6,612 nt of DNA from Caulobacteraceae bacterium (GCA_013815405.1 JACDGF010000123.1:1-6612), one strand, 5' to 3'; positions 1-5,843 are shown, numbered from the stretch's first letter. Numbers and translations: made by a program. Notes: a model not told the origin generated them from the letters alone.

Positions 1-448
1 GCGCCAGGACGCTCACCCATTCGTTCATGTCTGCGCGGTAGAACCACAGGGCCTGCGTCACCCCGACGATCTCGATCCGCGACCCGTCGCGCGGGGCTCG
101 CCGGGTCGCGCCGTCGGCGGCGGCGGCGCTGCCGAGCGGCGGGCCCACGGTGGAGGGGGCGAACCCATAGTCGTAGAGCGCGCCGGCGAAGAAGACGGGG
201 ACGCTGTTGGGCAGAAAGACCGTGGCCATGGCGCCCTGCTCGATCCGCAGGCGCTGGTTCTCCCCGGCGGTGTAGTCGGCGGCGACATCGACATCGACCA
301 TCGGCCCGCGCTGGGCGTGAAGCTCCAGCAGCAGGGTCTGCATCGCGTCCAGCGCGGCGGCGAGCTCGTCCACCGCCCCCTCGTCCCCCGGCGCCAGCGC
401 CCCCAGGACGCGCAGGGCCTCGCTGATCACGTCCCGGCAGGTGGCCAT
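1..448 (-). CDS. P22 gp4-like head-tail connector / tail accessory protein, N-terminal part (runs off left edge)
   Basis: The minus strand is open from an ATG at 448 to the window edge, giving at least 149 residues. It starts MATCRDVISEALRVLGALAP, followed by a helical stretch to about residue 50 (ELAAALDAMQTLLLELHAQR). A beta-rich part follows with TVFLPNSVPVFF near 93-104, YDYGF near 108-112 and the fairly conserved-looking SRIEIVGVTQALWFYRAD near 123-140. The N-terminal pattern of a helix with a leucine-rich 'ALRxLG' start and a second helix before a tip region resembles P22 gp4-type tail accessory factors, which bind the portal after DNA packaging and seal the head. The gene begins only 6 bases after the stop of the upstream gene, which suggests translational coupling; its own Shine-Dalgarno is poor. 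The family is assigned from recalled pattern and gene order, not a search. The C-terminus is outside the window. Confidence 0.68.
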   Translation of the reverse strand, partial: MATCRDVISEALRVLGALAPGDEGAVDELAAALDAMQTLLLELHAQRGPMVDVDVAADYTAGENQRLRIEQGAMATVFLPNSVPVFFAGALYDYGFAPSTVGPPLGSAAAADGATRRAPRDGSRIEIVGVTQALWFYRADMNEWVSVLA

Positions 449-454
449 GGGGGC

Positions 455-877
455 CTACAATCCGTCGCGATCGGCGTCGGCTTCCCGCCTGGTGTGCGAG
501 GCCTTGTCGTGGGGCGGGTTGCCCTGAACCTTGACCGCGCGCGTCTCCGGATCGTGCGCCGGCTCGCGTCGGCGGTCCGCCCCGTGGGCGCCGGCGGCCT
601 TGCTCTTGAACGGCTCGCCGCGTGGTTTGCCCTTGGCCAGGCGGGCCTTCACCGCGCCCTGTTCCTTGGCGGCGGCCTGTTGCTCCTTCAGGGTCGGGCC
701 GGGCTCCTCCTCCGGCTCGTCGCTCTTGTGCCCGCTCACCTCGAACTGCGGGTTGGCGGCGAGGCGATCCAGGTGATCGTCCGAAAGCGTGTGCTGGCGA
801 AGGACCTGGTCCTTGTCGAAGGTGTGTCCAAAGACGGTCGTGGACGGCTCATCGCCGATGTATTTCACTTGGGCCAT
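455..877 (-). CDS. Small charged phage protein of unknown function (140 aa)
   Basis: This is an ORF of 140 residues with ATG at 877 and stop TAG at 455-457. An AAGAG lies about 6 bases upstream of the start as a weak ribosome site. Residues 1-48 look folded (MAQVKYIGDEPSTTVFGHTF, then LSDDHLDRLAANPQFEV) and resemble the short N-terminal domain seen in small unnamed proteins of phage head modules. Residues 50-140 are strongly charged, rich in Lys, Arg, Glu, Asp, Pro and Gly, and probably disordered. There is no signal peptide or membrane segment. Its place between the virion protein and the connector gene suggests a virion or head-completion role, but I do not recognise a defined function. A plus-strand ORF covers the same region and is considered a shadow, because this frame fits the spacing of the operon. 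Confidence 0.72.
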   Translation of the reverse strand: MAQVKYIGDEPSTTVFGHTFDKDQVLRQHTLSDDHLDRLAANPQFEVSGHKSDEPEEEPGPTLKEQQAAAKEQGAVKARLAKGKPRGEPFKSKAAGAHGADRRREPAHDPETRAVKVQGNPPHDKASHTRREADADRDGL

Positions 878-898
878 GGGAGGCTCTTATGAGGGGGG

Positions 899-942
899 AA
901 AAGAGGGTTGGGCCGCGCCCCAGGGGGGCTAAAGCGCGGCCC
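899..942 (-). terminator. Hairpin with T-rich 3' side, weak intrinsic terminator candidate
   Basis: Arms GGGCCGCGC (910-918) and GCGCGGCCC (934-942) pair perfectly over 9 bp with a 15-base loop. Read on the minus strand, the stem lies just after the stop of the 156-aa virion gene and is followed by AACCCTCTTTTCC. The T run starts about 7 bases after the stem, so termination would be partial at best. It could instead be an RNA-processing or stability hairpin that separates high expression of the virion genes from the genes further down. Confidence 0.4.
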
Positions 943-957
943 CCGTCACCGTAAGCC

Positions 958-1428
958 TTACGGCCCGGTCGCGACCTGATCCTCGATGAAATAGTCCAGA
1001 TCCAGCTCCAGCGTCCCGGCCACCCCAGTGGCCGCGTTGGCTTGCGCCGTCACCGTGATCACCTGCTTTTGGCCCGACGTGTTCTTGTAGAGCCGCCCGG
1101 CCGCCGTCATCGTGGTGTCGAACGAGGCGCCCGCCGCGCGGCCCACGAGCGCCGAGGCCGCCATGAACTGCTGCGGCGTCCCGGCCACCCCGACGTTGAG
1201 CGTCAGGGTCGGCGTCCCGTTGCTGTCCAGCTGGGTCGCCGCCTTGAGGGTCAGGCCGAACACCACCGCGCCGGGCGGCAGATAGCCCATGTTCAGCGTG
1301 TCGGTGGTGACGAAGCTCGCCGGCACGGTCACGGTCGAGTGGTGGTGGTTGGTCAGCTGATGCTGGCCGTGCGTCCCGCCGGGAGTCTTGGCGGCGTGGA
1401 TGTTGGAGGAATAGCTCGTGTTGGCCAT
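958..1428 (-). CDS. Beta-rich virion protein downstream of capsid, candidate head decoration protein (156 aa)
   Basis: ATG at 1428 is preceded by a good AAGGAG eight bases upstream; the stop is at 958-960. The protein starts MANTSYSSNIHAAKTPGG and has an odd histidine-rich segment (His20, His23, His28-30). The pattern MGYLPPGAVVFGLTLKAA (47-64) follows, then alternating polar/hydrophobic beta strands rich in Thr, Ala and Gly, ending in LELDLDYFIED. This 'short N-terminal tail, then xLPKGAxxxG and beta strands' pattern recalls the small structural proteins commonly encoded right after DUF4043/N4-gp56-type capsid genes, where a decoration or stabilising role is often presumed. There is no catalytic motif, signal peptide or membrane helix. 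The link to the virion is inference from position and composition. It is flanked on both sides by GC-rich hairpins, as might suit a strongly expressed structural gene. Confidence 0.75.
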   Translation of the reverse strand: MANTSYSSNIHAAKTPGGTHGQHQLTNHHHSTVTVPASFVTTDTLNMGYLPPGAVVFGLTLKAATQLDSNGTPTLTLNVGVAGTPQQFMAASALVGRAAGASFDTTMTAAGRLYKNTSGQKQVITVTAQANAATGVAGTLELDLDYFIEDQVATGP

Positions 1429-1453
1429 CGAAGTGGCTCCTTGAAAGGGTGAG

Positions 1454-1480
1454 GGGCCGCCCCCGGCTGGGAGGCGGCCC
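1454..1480 (-). other. GC-rich intergenic hairpin between capsid and virion-protein genes
   Basis: GGGCCGCC (1454-1461) and GGCGGCCC (1473-1480) form a perfect 8-bp stem with an 11-base loop in the 60-base gap after the capsid stop. On the minus strand it is followed by CTCACCCTTTCAAGGAG, with no real T run. It is therefore more likely an mRNA stability or processing element than a terminator. The stem core GGGCCGC matches the hairpin at 910-942 on the other side of the next gene. Confidence 0.35.
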
Positions 1481-1488
1481 TATTGGGA

Positions 1489-2607
1489 TCAGCTGTCGGC
1501 GGCCGCGCCGACGAACATCGTGACGATGCCGTTCTGCACGCCGTTGAAGTTGATCTTCTTGACGCCCAGCAGCTCCTCGATCGCCACGCCGGGGCGGAAC
1601 CCGTAGTCCTTGACGTAGTCGGTGCGCGGGGTCGGTTCCTGGCCCCAGGCGATGGCCGCCGCCCCGCCGCCGCAGACGAAGATCGGGCGGATGTCGGCGG
1701 ATGCGGCCCCGATGCCGTTCAAGCCGGCGATGGCGGCGTAGTCGTCGATCTCCGGGACCTCGCGGTGGATGATCCCATCATAGAGCAGGTCGCCGTCCTG
1801 GAAGATCGGGTTGTCCTTCATCCCCTCGGACTCGCGCGCCCGCGCCTGGGTGTTGGCGGTGACCATGGTGGAGTCGGCCTTCAGGTCCCGGAAGGTCCGC
1901 GCGCCGTGGAAGGCGACGTAGAACTCCCGCCCGTCCCCGCCGGTGGCCCGGAAGGGCCGGATGCGCGGGTCGGCGATCTTGGCGATCCGCTTGGCCAGGC
2001 TGATGTTGGCCACGCTCGCCTTGGCCGCCGCCGCCACATTGCCCGCGCCGGTCAGGAAGGTGGCGCTGTAGTTGGAGATCAGGTTGCCGAACAATATCCG
2101 GTCCGAGTTGGCGGCGGTCCAGAAGTTCTTCTGCGCCGCGGTCGCGACATCCCAGTTTGCCACGCCGCCGTTCAGGTCGATCACCGCCTGCATGAAGGCC
2201 TTGATGATGTCGTCGCGGATTTTCTCCGCTTCCCACACCTGCAGGGCGTCCTTGGCGGCGTTCAGGAGGTTTATCTCGGTCATGAACGAGGTGGACTTGG
2301 GCACCCTCACCCCGTTGCGCCGCCAGTCGACGGCGACGGGCATGTTGTAGTTGGTCAGGTCCTCCTCGGCCCCGTCCAGGACCGTGGCCCCGGTGACGCC
2401 GGCGGCCTTCAAGCGGCCGATGAAGGGGATGTTGATGGTCTTTCCCGCGCCGTCCTGCAGTTCGAAGCGGGTCAGGATGATGCCGCCCTTGTTGAGGTCG
2501 GCGTTGGTCATATAGGGCATGAAACGGCTCTGCCGCACATACTCCTGGAAATAGGTGGTGACCCAGGTCTGACGCTGGGAAGCGGTGGCGAGAACGACTT
2601 CGGCCAT
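1489..2607 (-). CDS. Phage major capsid protein (DUF4043 / N4-gp56-like, 372 aa)
   Basis: This is the coat protein that would form the icosahedral shell. The chosen start is ATG at 2607 (MAEVVLATASQRQTWVTTYF), with AAAGGA about 10 bases upstream and the scaffold stop 14 bases upstream. The frame remains open to 2916 but that part overlaps the scaffold gene and has no phage-like sequence. Recognisable family features are the N-terminal FQEYVRQSRFMPYM, then GKTINIPFIGRLKAAGVTG (about 55-73) and the stretch VDWRRNGVRVPKS (about 93-105). A helical spine LNAAKDALQVWEAEKIRDD follows. Further on are REFYVAFHGARTFRDLKAD (about 227-245) and the C-terminal AIAWGQEPTPRTDYVKDYG followed by IVTMFVG. The length fits a full-size coat protein and I see no frameshift. 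Position after the scaffold is the classical order. The family assignment is recalled rather than searched; HK97-fold membership is inferred. Confidence 0.9.
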   Translation of the reverse strand: MAEVVLATASQRQTWVTTYFQEYVRQSRFMPYMTNADLNKGGIILTRFELQDGAGKTINIPFIGRLKAAGVTGATVLDGAEEDLTNYNMPVAVDWRRNGVRVPKSTSFMTEINLLNAAKDALQVWEAEKIRDDIIKAFMQAVIDLNGGVANWDVATAAQKNFWTAANSDRILFGNLISNYSATFLTGAGNVAAAAKASVANISLAKRIAKIADPRIRPFRATGGDGREFYVAFHGARTFRDLKADSTMVTANTQARARESEGMKDNPIFQDGDLLYDGIIHREVPEIDDYAAIAGLNGIGAASADIRPIFVCGGGAAAIAWGQEPTPRTDYVKDYGFRPGVAIEELLGVKKINFNGVQNGIVTMFVGAAADS

Positions 2608-2621
2608 GGGGCCAGGTTCCT

Positions 2622-3293
2622 TTAAGAGCGGATCACCGACCGGAACGCCACGCCCTCGCCCACTTCGGGCTCGGGGGTGCGGTTGCCCATCGCCCCGTTG
2701 CCGGGAGCGGTGGCGAGGGATCGTGGCGGCGGCGGTGATGGATTTGCGGGGATGGCGGGGGCGGCTGTCTGGGCCGTGCGCCAGGCGAGGAAGGCGTCGA
2801 GATCGTCCGGCTTCACCGTTTCGAGCACCCGCTCGCGGTTGAACGCCTGCATGGCGGCCTCGTAGGGATCGTCCGATGAGCGCATCTGCTGGTTGAAGAT
2901 CGGATCGGCGTCGCACCGGGCCGCGGCCCAGTCGTGGACCTTGGCCAAGGTCTCCGCCCCGTATTGCCGCTCCGCGAACTTGCGGGAGACCCGCAGGTTC
3001 TGAGCGTGGAGGGCGGCCTGCATGGCTTCGGGGCCGGGAGGGTCTCGCGGGGCCTGCGCCTCGCGAAGCGTCGCCAACTCCCGCTCCAGCTTCTGCCGTT
3101 TCTCCCGCTCATTCCGCATGGCCGAGATCGGCACATGGCCGGCCTCGGGCAAGGGCTTCGCGGGCTCGGGCGCCGGCTCGGGTTCCCCCGCCCCCGACTG
3201 GATCGGGGGGATCGGGGGTTCTGGCGCGGTAGGTTCTTCCGCCTGCTCGGGCTCGCCGGGCAGGAAACTCAGCGTGTCGTCCAATGTGATCAT
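2622..3293 (-). CDS. Putative head scaffolding protein (223 aa)
   Basis: The frame runs from ATG at 3293 (MITLDDTLSFLPGEPEQAEE) to TAA at 2622-2624. Residues 12-50 are acidic and proline-rich (EPEQAEEPTAPEPPIPPIQ and more). Residues 53-80 form a charged helix, VPISAMRNEREKRQKLEREL, of the type often seen in phage scaffolds ('hVPxxAxxxERxKRxxLE'). The middle part is alpha-helical (VSRKFAERQYGAETLAKVHDW). A low-complexity Pro/Ala linker follows before a short basic end (AFRSVIRS), where scaffolds usually contact coat protein. A scaffold guides capsid assembly and is then lost. The gene sits directly before the capsid gene, which supports the call. The start is a little uncertain because GAGGG abuts the ATG; upstream in-frame sequence to 3416 overlaps the GIY-YIG gene and looks non-coding. 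Coiled-coil scaffold function is inference. Confidence 0.75.
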   Translation of the reverse strand: MITLDDTLSFLPGEPEQAEEPTAPEPPIPPIQSGAGEPEPAPEPAKPLPEAGHVPISAMRNEREKRQKLERELATLREAQAPRDPPGPEAMQAALHAQNLRVSRKFAERQYGAETLAKVHDWAAARCDADPIFNQQMRSSDDPYEAAMQAFNRERVLETVKPDDLDAFLAWRTAQTAAPAIPANPSPPPPRSLATAPGNGAMGNRTPEPEVGEGVAFRSVIRS

Positions 3294-3359
3294 CCCTCGC
3301 CCATATCGCTGGCGGCGCGTATCGCCCGTGACCCCGGCGGCGGGATAAACTCCGGCCCG
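3294..3359. promoter_or_regulatory. Divergent gap between scaffold and GIY-YIG genes, no firm promoter
   Basis: These 66 bases separate the divergent starts of the scaffold gene (minus) and the GIY-YIG gene (plus). A GATAAA at about 3344-3349 could serve as a -10 for the plus strand, leaving a very short leader before the ATG at 3360, which has no Shine-Dalgarno. I see no convincing -35 for it and no strong promoter toward the scaffold, so how the scaffold-capsid genes are transcribed is unclear. Confidence 0.25.
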
Positions 3360-3710
3360 ATGGACCTGATTTCCTATGTCTGCATCCTGGCCAGCGGCCG
3401 GAACGGCACGCTCCATGTCGGCGTGACCACGGATCTGTTACGGCGCGTCCATGAGCACCGGACCGGCGAGGTCCCGGGCTTCACCAGCCGATACGGCGTC
3501 ACACGCCTGGTCTGGTACGAGGAACACACCTCGGTCGTCGAAGCGATCGCCCGCGAAAAGTCGCTCGAGCGTTGGCGCCGGGCCTGGAAGCTCGCCCTGA
3601 TCGAAACCTGCAACCCCCAGTGGCTCGACCTCTGGGACGCCCTCCACGCCCCCACCCCGCCCCCGCTGCCCCCTCCCACCGTCATCCCGGCCGTGGGGAA
3701 GCGAAGCTGA
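3360..3710 (+). CDS. GIY-YIG nuclease-like protein (YhbQ/URI type), signature tyrosines replaced
   Basis: The plus-strand ORF gives 116 residues from ATG at 3360; the open frame further upstream is antisense to the scaffold gene. It matches the small single-domain GIY-YIG pattern: YVCILASGRNGTLHVGVT (6-23), DLLRRVHEH (25-33), GFTSRYGVTRLVWYEEH (40-56), EAIAREKSLERWRRAWK (61-77), LIE-NPQWLDLWD (80-93). GIY-YIG enzymes cut DNA using two tyrosines, an arginine and a metal-binding glutamate. Here the arginine (R28/R29) and glutamate (E66) remain, but the GIY tyrosine is Cys8 (TGC) and the YIG tyrosine is His19 (CAT). Each is one transition away from a Tyr codon, so the enzyme is probably impaired. 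The tail after residue 94 (HAPTPPPLPPPTVIPAVGKRS) is encoded by the adjoining inverted-repeat element, not the family fold. It is the only plus-strand gene here and splits the head module. Confidence 0.85.
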   Translation: MDLISYVCILASGRNGTLHVGVTTDLLRRVHEHRTGEVPGFTSRYGVTRLVWYEEHTSVVEAIAREKSLERWRRAWKLALIETCNPQWLDLWDALHAPTPPPLPPPTVIPAVGKRS

Positions 3711-3836
3711 CCGCAGAGCCGGGGCCCGGGGGACTGGGCGCGCGTCTCGCGCCACGTGAGCCTTCGCCGAGCCTTCCGGGTCCTTAGCTCTCCGCTTCGC
3801 GTTGCTACGCTCCGGCCGGGATGACGGTGGGAGGGG
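3670..3836. repeat. Large inverted-repeat element with perfect 24-bp arms, likely dispersed repeat
   Basis: The left arm 3670-3693 and right arm 3813-3836 are perfect reverse complements and contain CCGTCATCCCGGCC and its complement. Inside the arms the similarity continues imperfectly: GCGAAGC, then GAGAGC or CAGAGC, then a GGCCCGG or GACCCGG block, on each side. Near the centre is a small perfect stem GGCGCG/CGCGCC (3737-3742 with 3748-3753). The element carries the stop codon of the GIY-YIG gene (3708-3710) and the stop of the portal gene (3805-3807). Its ends resemble intergenic repeats I recall from Caulobacterales and other alphaproteobacteria, but no copy number can be seen here. As RNA it would fold strongly on either strand and could act as a bidirectional transcription barrier, although no T run follows. 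Confidence 0.8.
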
Positions 3837-5676
3837 AGGGTTGGTCGGCCATGGCCCCCTCGCCCGCCAGCGTCCGTTCGTGTTGCGCCTGGGCCTGGCC
3901 GGCCTCGAAGCCGGCGACCAGGTGATCGGCCCGCGTGGCGTTAGCATAGGTCACCGCGTCGATCAGCTTGGCGTCGCCCGTGGCCTTGTGCAGCCCGGCC
4001 TTGGCTTGCGTCTCGGCGATGGCCGCCGCGGCGTGGGCCTGGGCGACCTGGGTTTGCGCGGCCTGGGCCTGCCGCGCTTCCGCCGCCGCCTGCTTGATCT
4101 GGTCGAGCACCGCGCGCTTGTGCGGGATCGTCGAGAGCTGGACCGCCATGTTCAGCGGAAGTTGCTGCTGCCAGACGGGATTGCTCGCCACCAGGCGCAT
4201 CAGCTCGGTGAACTGCTCCTGCGCGATCGTGCCCGTGTCCGCCTGGGTGTCGACCTCGATATCCACGTCCATCTCGGCCACGGCGTTCTCGTAGCCGAGG
4301 ACGGCCTGCCCTCCGAAGCCTTGGCGTAGGAGGGGCTGGTTCAGCCCCACGAACCTCGGCGCGTCCTCGTCGTCGGTCACCCGGATGAACTGCGGGGCGC
4401 GCCAGAACTGCTTGGCCCTGGCCCAGCACTGGCGATAGACCCGCAGCTCCCAGTCCTCCAGGCCGCCGTAGAGGCTGCTGAGCTCCATCAGCCCGGACTG
4501 CTGCCGCGCCAGCAAGGCCCGCCCGCTGTCGCCCTCGTGGCCCCGGCCCAGCGCCGCGGGGCTCGGCCCCATGCGCTCCAGTTCGGCCTTGGCCTCCTGC
4601 AGCAGCTCAATATTGCCTACGAGCTGCGCCGTGTTGGGGGCCATCTGCCAGCCGACCGGCAGGACCCCGTCCGGCCGCGACGCCTCCTGGCGCACCTGGT
4701 CGGCGTCGGCGGCATGGGCCTGGGCGTCCATCGCCTGGGCCCTGGCGACGGTGAGCAAGTGCAGCGCCTTGCTCCGCCGCTTGTTGATCTCGTCCTGTAG
4801 GTCGATCATGTCGCGCACCGCGCCGTAGCGGGAATTGTCGCGCTTGACGTAGGCGCTCATCGCCTCGATCGGGAAATCCGGCCGGCCTTTGTGGTCGAGG
4901 TAGGGGCTCGGCCCGTACTCCAGCACGTCCGAGCCGGTGAAGACGCAGCGCCGGACCGCGCCGGCCTCGCCGTGATAGAGCTCCACCACCATCACCCGCC
5001 GGCCCTTGCGGTCGGCCCACATGGCGGCGGTGAAACGCCCCTCCGGCCGGTCCTGGTAGGACTCGTCCGGCTGGAACGCGCCGCCGGGGCCGGTCTCGAC
5101 CGTGGCCTCGATCTGGACCGCCATGTGCGGATAGAGCGCGGCCAGGTCGTCGGCGTACATGTATTTGGCGATGCCCAGGTAGCGGGCGTCCTTGAAGTCG
5201 GCGCGGCGCGAGCGCGGGTCGGCGAAGAACTCCTCCCAGCGGATCTGGGTGATGGTGATCTGGGAATCCCCATCCACCCCGATCAGCGCCGCCATCGTGC
5301 CGGGCACCAGCATGTCGCGGAAACAGTCGCTCTTGAGCCGCTTGAACCGGTTGAAGTCGGCGATGTAGCGCAGCACGTCCGTGGCCGCGTCGGCGGCGTC
5401 GGTGTCGCCCGGCCCGCGCGGCCAGGCCCGAGGCTCGCTCCGGCCCCGCTCCGCCACCCCGACGATCCCGTTGATCGCCGGCTTGATCCGGTTGATCGTG
5501 ATCGCCGGCTGGTTGCGGCCGGCGAGCTTGGCGAGGTCCGCGCGGGTGAACTGGTCGGTGTCGTAATAGTCGATCGCCGTCAGGCTCGCCGCCCGCGCCT
5601 CGGCGGTCAGGTCGCGGGCCTCGGTGAAGAAGCGCTTGAGGCGCGCGAGGTCGGGGGCGGCGGCGTCGACGGGCAT
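3805..5676 (-). CDS. Phage portal protein, P22-like (623 aa)
   Basis: Portal proteins form the dodecameric ring at one capsid vertex through which DNA enters and leaves. The chosen start is ATG at 5676 (MPVDAAAPDLARLKRFFTEA), with GGGAGG just upstream. The frame extends to a TTG at 5799, but that codon lies in the -35 box of the promoter, so the extra 41 residues are unlikely. P22-portal-type features: ASLTAIDYYDTDQFT near 31-45, GRNQPAITINRIKPAINGI near 52-70, WEEFFADPRSRRADFKDARY near 150-170, an Asp/Gly-rich wing region, and RYGAVRDMIDLQDEINKRRS near 285-305, a widely conserved helix. LGYENAVAEMDVDIEVD follows at about 460-476. The last 100 residues are Gln/Ala-rich and helical, probably a coiled barrel. 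Length is near but below P22 gp1 (725 aa). Two oddities: a palindrome encodes LRQGFGGQA (450-458), and the C-terminus PPTVIPAGA comes from the inverted repeat. No terminase gene precedes it. Confidence 0.9.
   Translation of the reverse strand: MPVDAAAPDLARLKRFFTEARDLTAEARAASLTAIDYYDTDQFTRADLAKLAGRNQPAITINRIKPAINGIVGVAERGRSEPRAWPRGPGDTDAADAATDVLRYIADFNRFKRLKSDCFRDMLVPGTMAALIGVDGDSQITITQIRWEEFFADPRSRRADFKDARYLGIAKYMYADDLAALYPHMAVQIEATVETGPGGAFQPDESYQDRPEGRFTAAMWADRKGRRVMVVELYHGEAGAVRRCVFTGSDVLEYGPSPYLDHKGRPDFPIEAMSAYVKRDNSRYGAVRDMIDLQDEINKRRSKALHLLTVARAQAMDAQAHAADADQVRQEASRPDGVLPVGWQMAPNTAQLVGNIELLQEAKAELERMGPSPAALGRGHEGDSGRALLARQQSGLMELSSLYGGLEDWELRVYRQCWARAKQFWRAPQFIRVTDDEDAPRFVGLNQPLLRQGFGGQAVLGYENAVAEMDVDIEVDTQADTGTIAQEQFTELMRLVASNPVWQQQLPLNMAVQLSTIPHKRAVLDQIKQAAAEARQAQAAQTQVAQAHAAAAIAETQAKAGLHKATGDAKLIDAVTYANATRADHLVAGFEAGQAQAQHERTLAGEGAMADQPSPPTVIPAGA
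4309..4334. repeat. Short imperfect palindrome inside the portal gene
   Basis: CCCTCC (4309-4314) and GGAGGG (4329-4334) flank an inner GCC-TT-GGC (4318-4325), separated by GAA and GTA spacers. The result is a 26-base imperfect hairpin. Read on the minus strand in the portal frame it encodes LRQGFGGQA (residues 450-458). I recall nearly this peptide recurring in unrelated predicted proteins from environmental genomes, which would make it a dispersed palindromic element, but that is memory and not a search. Confidence 0.5.
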
Positions 5677-5736
5677 GTCGCCTCCCAGATCGGCGCCGGC
5701 GGCGAAAAAGCGTGGGCTGAAGGGAAAGAGACGAGA

Positions 5737-5754
5737 GGTGTCCGTCCCGACACC
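5737..5754 (-). promoter_or_regulatory. Leader hairpin in the portal transcript
   Basis: GGTGTC (5737-5742) and GACACC (5749-5754) form a perfect 6-bp stem with a 6-base loop, roughly 10-27 bases after the predicted transcription start. On the minus strand it is followed by the pyrimidine-rich TCTCGTCTCTTTCCC. It may protect the 5' end or cause pausing; it is too short for confident attenuation. Confidence 0.3.
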
Positions 5755-5764
5755 GATCTCCACC

Positions 5765-5777
5765 TTGCATATTGCAA
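5765..5777. promoter_or_regulatory. Perfect dyad TTGCATATTGCAA overlapping the -10, operator candidate
   Basis: TTGCA (5765-5769), TAT, TGCAA (5773-5777) is a perfect inverted repeat that covers the predicted -10 box of the portal promoter. In this GC-rich sequence an AT-rich dyad placed on a core promoter is the typical position for a repressor site. No regulator gene is in the window to match it. Confidence 0.45.
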
Positions 5778-5799
5778 CACAGATTGGGCCGGCCGTCAA
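5771..5799 (-). promoter_or_regulatory. Sigma-70-type promoter of the portal / head genes
   Basis: On the minus strand, TTGACG (5799-5794) is followed by a 17-base spacer and TGCAAT (5776-5771). That is a 5/6 match to the -35 consensus and 4/6 to the -10, at ideal spacing. A run of seven T (minus strand, 5826-5820) lies about 20 bases upstream of the -35 and may act as an UP-like element. The predicted start near 5764 gives a leader of about 88 bases before the portal ATG at 5676. Confidence 0.6.
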
Positions 5800-5843
5800 G
5801 TCCCATTCGCCGGGGCCCTAAAAAAACTTCGCCGGCCCTGGAA

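Noticed and set aside
317..892. Plus-strand ORF of 191 codons opposite the small charged phage gene
   Set aside because: The minus-strand frame has plausible spacing and phage-like sequence; this frame is a GC-driven shadow with leucine/arginine-rich translation.
1483..2625. Long plus-strand ORF of 380 codons opposite the capsid gene
   Set aside because: Full antisense shadow of the capsid gene in very GC-rich DNA; composition is low-complexity Gly/Val/Asp/Arg with no family pattern.
5677..5799. N-terminal extension of the portal from TTG at 5799
   Set aside because: The TTG is the -35 box itself and the promoter -10 falls within the extension; ATG at 5676 has a GGGAGG site.
5806..5835. Direct repeat TTCGCCGG (5806-5813 and 5828-5835) as a phage attachment site
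   Set aside because: Only 8 bases, GC-rich and too close together; attachment repeats would bracket the whole prophage, which is not in view.
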